Shown: piece by piece, positions 16,856 to 23,344 of the stretch
Position numbering within the stretch: the stretch's first letter is position 1
Layout: every line of letters begins with the position of its first letter
NCBI RefSeq assembly: GCF_002159535.1
Contig: NZ_NFIU01000012.1
Coordinates: 1-54,813 of the forward strand
DNA: 54,813 nucleotides
Direction of reading: 5' to 3'
DNA from: Olsenella sp. An290
GTDB lineage: Bacteria; Actinomycetota; Coriobacteriia; Coriobacteriales; Atopobiaceae
Program-made: the position numbers and the translations under genes
The notes under the pieces: model-generated
Database searches by the model: none
What the model saw: only the letters and a program-made list of their open reading frames with translations
Told to the model about the DNA's origin: nothing

Positions 16856-17215
16856 CTAACTTCTCGGAAGGCCGGCGCCCGCGCGCGGGCGGTAGCGCTC
16901 CCGGAACGCCGTCGGGCTCATGCGCAGGCAGCTGGCGAAGGCGCGGGCGAACTTGGACGCGTTGGCGTAGCCCAGGGCGCGCGCCACGTCCGCCACCGGC
17001 AGGTCGGTCCGCGCGAGCAGGCGCGCCGCGGCGATCATGCGGCGGCGGCGCGCCCACTGGTAGACGGGCATGCCAAACTCCTCGCGGAAGGCCTCCTTGA
17101 GGACGGTGGGCGACGTGCCGCACGCCCGGGCGAGCTCGGGGATCGTGGGGTGGCGGGAGAGGTCGGCGAGAAGGACCTCGCGCGCCCTGCGGGCGACCTC
17201 CTCTCGGCCGGGCAT
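16856..17215 (-). CDS. HTH-only AraC-family regulator
   Basis: A 119-residue protein that is essentially just the double helix-turn-helix of AraC regulators: helix set one at about 18-65 (TIPELARACGTSPTVLKEAF) and set two at about 70-110 (LPVADVARALGYANASKFAR). No ligand domain is present. ATG 17215 has AGGGG upstream and begins 8 nt after the stop of the HMA protein gene. It is inside the metal operon, so it probably controls it, but the inducer is unknown. The nearby AraC remnant at 13850 shows that a second regulator of this family once existed at the other end of the operon. Confidence 0.8.
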   Translation of the reverse strand: MPGREEVARRAREVLLADLSRHPTIPELARACGTSPTVLKEAFREEFGMPVYQWARRRRMIAAARLLARTDLPVADVARALGYANASKFARAFASCLRMSPTAFRERYRPRAGAGLPRS

Positions 17216-17224
17216 CGCGCGCCC

Positions 17225-17590
17225 CTAGCCGGCCACGTGGTAGCCCGCGGCCTCAACGGCTGCGGAGAGCGCCGCCCGGTCGACGGGGTCCTTCGAGAGG
17301 ACGCGCACGCGGTCGGGCAGGCTCGCGCGGGCCCACACGCCGCCGATCGCGTCGAGCGTGGACTCGACCGAGGCCAGGCAGTGCTCGCAGTGCATCCCCT
17401 CGACGGTGAGGTCGACCGCGTAGGGGTAGTGGGCCTCGTCGGTGTCGGCCACCGTCGGGCGCGCGACGTGTGCCTCGTCCCCGCCCGAGCAGCCGCAGCC
17501 GCAGCCGCCGCGGCGCAGCGTGCGCACGTAGCACCCGGCGACCACGATCACCGCCATCACCACCACGACGAAGATGATTGCATCTGCCAT
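17225..17590 (-). CDS. Cys-rich membrane segment fused to an HMA domain
   Basis: A 121-residue protein. Residues 1-20 form a membrane helix (ADAIIFVVVVMAVIVVAGC), followed by RGGCGCGCSGG, the pattern of FeoB-associated Cys-rich membrane proteins. From about 55 to 121 there is a heavy-metal-associated domain with the metal site GMHCEHC. It seems to combine an Feo accessory peptide with a soluble metal-binding domain. RBS GGGAGGAG precedes ATG 17590. It lies downstream of feoB and upstream of the AraC and P-type ATPase genes. It might pass a metal between FeoB and the ATPase; that is inference. Confidence 0.8.
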   Translation of the reverse strand: MADAIIFVVVVMAVIVVAGCYVRTLRRGGCGCGCSGGDEAHVARPTVADTDEAHYPYAVDLTVEGMHCEHCLASVESTLDAIGGVWARASLPDRVRVLSKDPVDRAALSAAVEAAGYHVAG

Positions 17591-17704
17591 TGCCGTCTCC
17601 TCCCTCTTGCGAGAAGGGCGCGCCGCCAGCAGGGGTTGCCGACGACGCGCCCGGATGGTACGAAGGGTGCCTGCCCCTTTGTGGGACCCTTTGTTGGTCG
17701 GTGG

Positions 17705-17759
17705 CCCAAAAGTGACCTGTCCCTTTTTTGCTGCGAAAACGGACCCGTCCCCTTTTGGG
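17705..17759. repeat. REP-like element downstream of feoB
   Basis: CCCAAAAG (17705-17712) pairs with CTTTTGGG (17752-17759). Inside are two related but non-identical cores, GTGACCTGTCCC and ACGGACCCGTCCCC, plus a run of six T. Just upstream (17661-17680) GGTGCCTGCCCCTTT is another relative. The element touches the feoB stop codon and may end its transcript; the two cores seem to derive from different sub-families. Confidence 0.65.
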
Positions 17760-20435
17760 TTACGCGAGCTGGGCGAGGACCTTCTCGTCCTTCTCGTCCT
17801 GCTTGGGCATCGGGCGCACGATTTGGAAGATCATGCCCGCGAGCAGCACGAACGCGACCACCGTCCACAGCCCGAAGTTCCCCAGCACGAAGAGCTCCCA
17901 GAGCTGGTTGATGATCAGGCCCACGCACCAGGCGAAGACGCACTGGTAGCCAATGGCGAACCAGAACCACTTGGGCGAGTCCATCTGCTTGCGGATGGTG
18001 CCGATGGCGGCGAAGCACGGCGCGTCGAGCATGTTGAAGGCCACGAAGGCGCACATCGCACCGACGTGCAGGATGCCGGAGGCGTCGGTGAACATGCCGG
18101 CGAAGCCGCTCCACATGGTCACGGAGTTCTCGGTGGCGTCGCCGATGCCGTAGATGATGCCGAAGGTGGAGACGAGGTTCTCCTTGGCGATCAGCGCGTT
18201 GATGGAGGCAGCGGCGGCCTGCCAGCTGTCCGCGCCGAGCGGCGCGAAGATCCAGGCGATGGCGTTGCCCACGATGGCGAGCAGCGAGTAGTCGGTGTAG
18301 TACTCGGGCACGCCGGGCATGAGCGACATGAAGCCGAAGGAGCCGTCGCCGCCCTCCCAGTTGGCAAAGCCAAACTCAAGCAGGAACCACACCACCACGG
18401 ACGCGGCGAAGATGATCGTCGTGGCCTTCTTGAGGTACGCGGAGATGCGCTCCCACACATGCAGCCACCAGCTCTTGATCGTGGGGAGGTGGTAGTTGGG
18501 CAGCTCCATCACAAACGGCGCGGGGTCGCCGGCGAACATCTTGGTCTTCTTGAGCATGAGCGCGGAGACAATGATGGCGGCAAGGCCCAGGAAGTAGAAC
18601 ATCGGGGCCACCCACCAGGCGTCGGAGCCGCCGATGAGCACGCCCATGACCAGGGCGATGATCGGGGTCTTGGCGCCGCACGGGATCATGGTGGTGAGCA
18701 TGGCCGTCATGCGACGGTCCTTCTCGTTCTCGATGGTCTTGGTGGCCATGACGCCGGGCACGCCGCAGCCGGACGAGATGAGCATGGGGATGAAGCTCTT
18801 GCCGGAGAGGCCGAAGCGGCGGAACACGCGGTCCATGACGAAGGCCACGCGGCTCATGTAGCCGCAGTCCTCGAGGAACGCGAGCATCATGAACAGCACG
18901 AGCATCTGCGGGATGAAGCCGAGCACCGCGCCGACGCCGGCGACGATGCCGTCGAGCACGAGCGCCTGGACGAAGTCGGAGGCGCCGGCGGCCACGAGCG
19001 CCCCCTCGATGAGCGAGGGGATCGACGGCACGAAGCTGCCGTAGTCCTCCATCGCGGGCGCGCTGTCCTGCGCGGCAACGGCATCCTCGAAGTCGGCCGC
19101 CGTCACCGTGTCGATGACGGAGAGCTGCTGGCCGTCGTCCAGGACGGGGTTGCCGTCGGCGTCGATGCGCGTGGCGATGCCCTCCTCGCCGGCCTCGTCG
19201 ACGGTGATGAAGTTGCCGTCGCCGTCGTGGGTGGGCACGTCGGTCGCCGTGACGCCCGCCGCCTCGGCGGAGGCCACGAAGTCGGAGACGGTGGCCTGCG
19301 CGTCGGCGTCCTCCGGGTCCTCGGCGAGCGCCGCCACGGCGTCGGCCACGCCGTCGGTGGAGACGCCGTCGGCCTCGGCGGCGGCCAGGAAGCCGTCGAT
19401 CTTGTCGCCGTAGAAGCCGGCGTCATACTCCTCGGTGGCCGTCTCGTAGGCCGCCTGGTCCGCGGGGTTCCACAGCCAGCCGTCGCCGAAGACGCCGTCG
19501 TTGGCCCAGTCGGTGCCCCAGGTTCCCACCGTGGAGACCGCGATGTAGTACACGACGAACATCACCACGACGAAGATGGGCAGGCCGAGGATGCGGTTGG
19601 TCACGACCTTGTCGATCTTCTCGGAGACGCTGAGCTTCTTGGGAGCCTTCTTCACGCAGGCGGCCATGACGCCCGCGATCCAGTCGTAGCGGTCGGAGGT
19701 GACGATGGACTCCGCGTCGTCGTCGCGGCTCGTCTCGACGGCCTTGATGACCTTCTCGGCCTGGTTGAGCTGGGCGGAGGAGAGGTGCAGCTGCTTTACC
19801 GCCTCGGCGTCGCGCTCAAAGACCTTGACCGAGTACCAGCGCGCGAGGTTGGCGTCGCAGCTGCCGGAGATGATGCCCGCGATCTGCGTGAGCGCATCCT
19901 CCACCTCGGGCGAGAAGCACTTGGCGCCCGGCTGGACCTTTCCCGCCTGACCGGCGGACACGGCCCTTCTCACCAGCTCGTCGAGGTTGGTGCTGCGCAG
20001 CGCCGAGACCTCCACCACCGGCACGCCCAGCGCCGCGGAGAGCTTCTTGGCGTCGATGACGTCACCGCGCTCCTTGAGCAGGTCGCACATGTTGAGGCCG
20101 ATGACCACGGGGCGCCCTGCCTCGAGCAGCTGCGTGGTGAGGTAGAGGTTGCGCTCGAGGTTGGTCACGTCCACGAGGTTGATGATCGCGTCCGGGCGCT
20201 CGCCGACGATGTAGTCGCGCGAGACGACCTCCTCGGGCGTGTAGGGTGAGAGCGAGTAGATGCCCGGCAGGTCGATGAAGGTGACCGACTTGTCGGCGCG
20301 CCAGCTCGCCTGCTTCTTCTCGACGGTGACGCCGGGCCAGTTGCCGACGTAGCCGTTCGAGCCCGTGAGCTCGTTGAACAGCGTGGTCTTGCCGCAGTTT
20401 GGGTTTCCTGCGAGACCGATGGTTGTCTCTGCCAT
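17760..20435 (-). CDS. feoB: Ferrous iron transporter FeoB with an enlarged loop
   Basis: An 891-residue FeoB, the membrane GTPase that imports Fe(II). The N-terminal G domain has G1 GNPNCGKTT (10-18), G3 DLPG and G4 NMCD (near 115), then the dissociation-inhibitor helical region and the membrane domain with paired gate regions (GCGVPGVMATK, PCGAKTPI). Family members are usually 650-780 aa. The excess is a polar acidic stretch between the first membrane helix and the next conserved helix, about residues 305-470, rich in Asp, Ala, Glu and Thr. It should face outside the cell. The start at 20435 follows the feoA genes after a 176-nt gap with a candidate iron operator. The REP-like element at 17705 adjoins its 3' end. 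Confidence 0.96.
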   Translation of the reverse strand: MAETTIGLAGNPNCGKTTLFNELTGSNGYVGNWPGVTVEKKQASWRADKSVTFIDLPGIYSLSPYTPEEVVSRDYIVGERPDAIINLVDVTNLERNLYLTTQLLEAGRPVVIGLNMCDLLKERGDVIDAKKLSAALGVPVVEVSALRSTNLDELVRRAVSAGQAGKVQPGAKCFSPEVEDALTQIAGIISGSCDANLARWYSVKVFERDAEAVKQLHLSSAQLNQAEKVIKAVETSRDDDAESIVTSDRYDWIAGVMAACVKKAPKKLSVSEKIDKVVTNRILGLPIFVVVMFVVYYIAVSTVGTWGTDWANDGVFGDGWLWNPADQAAYETATEEYDAGFYGDKIDGFLAAAEADGVSTDGVADAVAALAEDPEDADAQATVSDFVASAEAAGVTATDVPTHDGDGNFITVDEAGEEGIATRIDADGNPVLDDGQQLSVIDTVTAADFEDAVAAQDSAPAMEDYGSFVPSIPSLIEGALVAAGASDFVQALVLDGIVAGVGAVLGFIPQMLVLFMMLAFLEDCGYMSRVAFVMDRVFRRFGLSGKSFIPMLISSGCGVPGVMATKTIENEKDRRMTAMLTTMIPCGAKTPIIALVMGVLIGGSDAWWVAPMFYFLGLAAIIVSALMLKKTKMFAGDPAPFVMELPNYHLPTIKSWWLHVWERISAYLKKATTIIFAASVVVWFLLEFGFANWEGGDGSFGFMSLMPGVPEYYTDYSLLAIVGNAIAWIFAPLGADSWQAAAASINALIAKENLVSTFGIIYGIGDATENSVTMWSGFAGMFTDASGILHVGAMCAFVAFNMLDAPCFAAIGTIRKQMDSPKWFWFAIGYQCVFAWCVGLIINQLWELFVLGNFGLWTVVAFVLLAGMIFQIVRPMPKQDEKDEKVLAQLA

Positions 20436-20497
20436 ACCGTGCCTTTCTTGTGCGTGCCTCTGTGTGCCGTGCGCGCTTCTCGCGTGCGCGCTCCTTC

Positions 20498-20549
20498 GAG
20501 TTAGCCAATTGCTACTTGCGTGGTGTTATTTGTTAGAGTTGGCTAACTT
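20498..20549 (-). promoter_or_regulatory. Paired iron-box-like sites upstream of feoB
   Basis: GTTAGCCAA (20500-20508) and TTGGCTAAC (20539-20547) form a perfect 9-nt inverted repeat 30 nt apart, in an AT-richer stretch. Each half resembles the core of DtxR/IdeR iron boxes (GTTAGCCTAAC); the right half with flanks matches about 13 of 19 consensus bases by eye. Upstream of the first feoA, a related GAGTTAGTCC occurs on the minus strand (about 21315-21324), suggesting shared control. DtxR-type iron repression is the simplest reading. Confidence 0.5.
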
Positions 20550-20611
20550 GTTCGGCGAGAAAAACGGCCGCTCCCGGCCGTGCCTGCGACCCGCGGGGAG
20601 TCCCGCCGCCG

Positions 20612-20851
20612 CTACTCGCCCTGCCTGACGTCGGTGACCTCGACGTACGCTGCCTCGTCCTTGCGGATGGAGAGCTCGTAGCCGCGCACCGTGATCTCGA
20701 TGGGGTCGCCGAGCGGGGCCACCTTGCGCACGTACACGCCCGTGCCCTTGGTGAGACCCATGTCCATGATGCGGCGCTTGAGCGCTCCGGTGCCCGTGAG
20801 CTTGGACACCGTGCAGCTCTCCCCCACCCTCACGTCCTTGAGTGTTGCCAT
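20612..20851 (-). CDS. feoA: FeoA-family protein
   Basis: A 79-residue SH3-like FeoA protein, an accessory of FeoB that probably modulates its GTPase or assembly at the cytoplasmic face. KRRIMDMGLTKGTGVYVRKV, GDPIEITVRGYELSIRKDEA are typical. ATG 20851 has GGGAAGG. It is the second of two feoA genes in tandem ahead of feoB. The dispersed motif variant GGCGAGAAAAAC follows its stop (about 20553). Confidence 0.92.
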   Translation of the reverse strand: MATLKDVRVGESCTVSKLTGTGALKRRIMDMGLTKGTGVYVRKVAPLGDPIEITVRGYELSIRKDEAAYVEVTDVRQGE

Positions 20852-20900
20852 GTACCTTCCCTTCTTCCGCGACGCCGGGGGATCGGTCCCCTCGCGTCAG

Positions 20901-21134
20901 TTAAAGCATCACGGTGATGTGGTTTGCCATCGTGCGGTTGAGCGCAAGGCGCGCGCCCTTCACGCTCACGATGACGTCACCAGCAGCACGCGAGATGACC
21001 TTGACCTCCGAGCCCTCAACGAAGCCGAGCTCGGCGAGATGCTGGCGCAGGTCGGCGTCGCCGCGAACCCGCGTCACGCGCGCCACCTCGTCGGGGCCGA
21101 CCATCGCCAGCGGGAGCTGTGCAGATGCAGCCAT
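20901..21134 (-). CDS. feoA: FeoA-family protein, first copy
   Basis: A 77-residue FeoA-like protein (RQHLAELGFVEGSEVKVISR, GDVIVSVKGARLALNRTMAN). It differs clearly from the second copy, so the pair is not a recent duplication. Double feoA genes are common with large FeoB proteins. RBS GAGGAGG precedes ATG 21134. It opens the operon feoA-feoA-feoB and the metal genes that follow. Confidence 0.92.
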   Translation of the reverse strand: MAASAQLPLAMVGPDEVARVTRVRGDADLRQHLAELGFVEGSEVKVISRAAGDVIVSVKGARLALNRTMANHITVML

Positions 21135-21570
21135 AGAGCCTCCTCAGACCTCTGCGGGTCCTTCTCGTACCCCTTCGGGCGCTCCCGGGACGCGCTCGGC
21201 CGCGTCTGGACGGGCGTTTGCCGCGCTCGACGCGCTTTGTCGCCCCGCGCCGCCGCCTGCCGCGCTTGGCCGCCCCGGAAGTTACCCTTCACCAACTGAA
21301 CACAAGTAATATAGGACTAACTCATGGAAACGCAAGGGCCGCTCGCCGATTTTGTAACATTGGGCGAACTTTTGGGACGCGCAGGCGGCGGCAACAAGCC
21401 GTCTGGCCACATCCGGGGCGTCTGACGCCGCGCCGACCACCTGCGTTACGCTTTTGCCGGTCATGGCACAAAATCTCTCGCGAGCGTTTCGAAATCTTGA
21501 GTCATGTCACTGTCCCCTCAAGGAGACGAGCGTCCGTTGCGGCCCCCGCACGCCCCTTTTCAGTGCCGCG

Positions 21571-21770
21571 GCCCATAATTCGCAACATTCCGGCCGACCT
21601 AAGCCTCCGGAGGGGGCCGGACAAGTCTCCCCCCCTCCTGCCATGAGCCCGATTTTCGCAACGTCCTTCTCGCCCTTGGTGACATGAGCCCAAAACTCGC
21701 AACGCCCTCCCCCGCATCCGCCGCGTCAGCCTCACGTGGGAGTGACACAACCCCAAAACTCGCAACGCTC
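21571..21770. repeat. Cluster of degenerate direct repeats in the feoA-ppk2 gap
   Basis: Within the divergent gap 21135-21883 (no gene seen), a unit like ATGAGCCCAAAACTCGCAAC recurs in one orientation: about 21571-21590 (diverged), 21642-21663, 21683-21703 and 21744-21767. The third and fourth share CCAAAACTCGCAACGC exactly. A copy of the dispersed motif (TCCTTCTCGCCC, 21664-21675) sits between the second and third. Units are irregularly spaced (about 71, 41 and 62 nt), so this is not a CRISPR. It could be a protein-binding array or residue of repetitive elements. Confidence 0.6.
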
Positions 21771-21883
21771 GCCATAAAAGAGAGCGCTCGGGCCAGGCGC
21801 CGGCCCAGCCCCCCGTCGACCGCGCGGCGTCACGCTGGGCAAGAAAACGGGAACAAGGTAGAAAACGCAAGCAGGGAGGCAGC

Positions 21884-22774
21884 ATGGACATCCGAGACTT
21901 CACCGTGACGGGCGAGAAGAACCTCAAGCTGGAGCGCTTTCCCACCTCGCTCAAGATCGACTCCGCGCGGCGACCCGAATACGAGCGGACCCTCGCCGAC
22001 AACAAGGCGCGCATCGAGGCGCTGCAGGACCGCCTCTACGCCGAGGCGCGCGAAAGCGTCATCATAATCCTGCAGGCCATGGACGCCGCGGGCAAGGACT
22101 CCATGATCCGCCACGTGCTGGGCGGCATCAACCCCACGGGCATCGACGTGCGCAGCTTCAAGCAGCCCACCAGCGTGGACCGCGAGCACGGGTTTCTCTG
22201 GCGCAGCTTCGGCGCGCTGCCGCCGCGCGGCAAGATCGCGGTGTTCAACCGCTCCTACTACGAGGAGTGCCTGGTCGTGCGCGTCCACGGGCTCTGGCGC
22301 GACTACCGTCTGCCAGACCGCTGCCTCAATTTGGACGAGGGGGACTACTTCAGGGAGCGCTTCGAGGACATCCGCGGCTTCGAGCGCTACCTCTGGCGCA
22401 CCGGCAACCGCATCGTCAAGATCTTCCTCAACGTGAGCGCGGACAAGCAGCGCGAGCGCTTCCTCGAGCGTATCGACGACCCCGCCAAGAACTGGAAGTT
22501 CTCCGAGAGCGACCTCAAGGAGCGCCTGGAGTGGGACCAGTACCAGCGCGCCTACGAGGAGATGATCGCCGGGACCGCCACCGAGCGGGCGCCCTGGCAC
22601 GTGATTCCCGCAGACCAGAAGTGGGTCGCGCGCGCGTTGGTCTCGGAGGTGCTGCTTGGCGTGCTCGAGGACATCGACCCTCACTACCCCGGGCTCCCCC
22701 GCAGGGCGCGCGAACGGCTCGCCGACTGCCGGCGCGCCCTCACGGACGGCCCCGCCGCGGACGTGGACCGCTAG
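21884..22774 (+). CDS. ppk2: Polyphosphate kinase 2 family protein
   Basis: A 296-residue PPK2-type kinase that transfers phosphate between polyphosphate and nucleotides (ADP or AMP) in the cytoplasm. The P-loop is QAMDAAGKDS (about 64-73), with GIDVRSFKQPT next, then the Walker B-like FNRSYYEE (about 125-132) and the lid arginines in WRTGNRIVKIF and ERFLERIDDP. The length fits single-domain PPK2. GGGAGG precedes ATG 21884. It is alone between large non-coding gaps. Codons 9-14 (GEKNLK) coincide with a copy of the dispersed GGCGAGAAGAACC motif. Substrate class cannot be fixed by eye. Confidence 0.9.
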   Translation: MDIRDFTVTGEKNLKLERFPTSLKIDSARRPEYERTLADNKARIEALQDRLYAEARESVIIILQAMDAAGKDSMIRHVLGGINPTGIDVRSFKQPTSVDREHGFLWRSFGALPPRGKIAVFNRSYYEECLVVRVHGLWRDYRLPDRCLNLDEGDYFRERFEDIRGFERYLWRTGNRIVKIFLNVSADKQRERFLERIDDPAKNWKFSESDLKERLEWDQYQRAYEEMIAGTATERAPWHVIPADQKWVARALVSEVLLGVLEDIDPHYPGLPRRARERLADCRRALTDGPAADVDR

Positions 22775-23222
22775 AGGGCGAGAAGAACGCGGCTTTTGGA
22801 GCGGTGCCCGCACGCTCATGACTTCGGACGTTGCTTCCATCGCGTGTCCCCTCCCCCAGTGCCGCGTCTCTATCCCTTGCCCGGAGCATAGCAGCGTGAC
22901 CGGACATAAATAGAACATATGTTTCTGCTGAGACACGTCCCTTGCCGCGCGTCAGGCGGCCGGGGGAACATTGCCCACGGGTCTACTATTCGTTTATTTT
23001 CTTGTGCTGGGCAAGGCCGACAAACGTGGGCCTGGTGCTAAATCTCATGTATACGTCAATAACGAGATGGGAGGGGCTTTGATAAAATATAAACGCGAAA
23101 CAGTTTGTTCTTCTCGCCTATTCGCATTTTGTACACATACATAAAAATAAAATATTAGACCCCGGGCCCTAATTGGCGCCCTGTGGAAAATACCCAACTG
23201 ACGGCATGCCAAGAGCACGAAA
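22775..23222. other. Non-coding, unusually AT-rich stretch
   Basis: No gene is visible between ppk2 and the ppc terminator. The part from about 22900 to 23165 is markedly AT-rich for this genome (for example GATAAAATATAAACGC and AAAAATAAAATATTAG). It contains two dispersed-motif copies (about 22778 and 23109) in opposite orientations and near-palindromes such as GAACATATGTTT. It could be a remnant of a transferred element or a regulatory region. Confidence 0.5.
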
Positions 23223-23261
23223 GCGGCGCCGGCAGCGGAACTCCCCCGCTGCCGGCGCCGC
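23223..23261 (-). terminator. ppc terminator hairpin
   Basis: Perfect 16-nt arms GCGGCGCCGGCAGCGG (23223-23238) and its complement (23246-23261) enclose a 7-nt loop, about 85 nt past the ppc stop. The T-tract on the minus strand is weak (TTCGTGCTCTT). Confidence 0.65.
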
Positions 23262-23344
23262 ATGACAGAGCAGGATGGCCCGGCGCCACGGCCCCACAGG
23301 CAACTTGGCACAGGGCCCGGCGCCATCGCCCGGCGCCGCCCGCC

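Noticed and set aside
17574-20249. Long plus-strand open frame opposite feoB
   Set aside because: Antisense shadow of feoB: His, Gly, Asp and Val repeats, no domain, no ribosome site.
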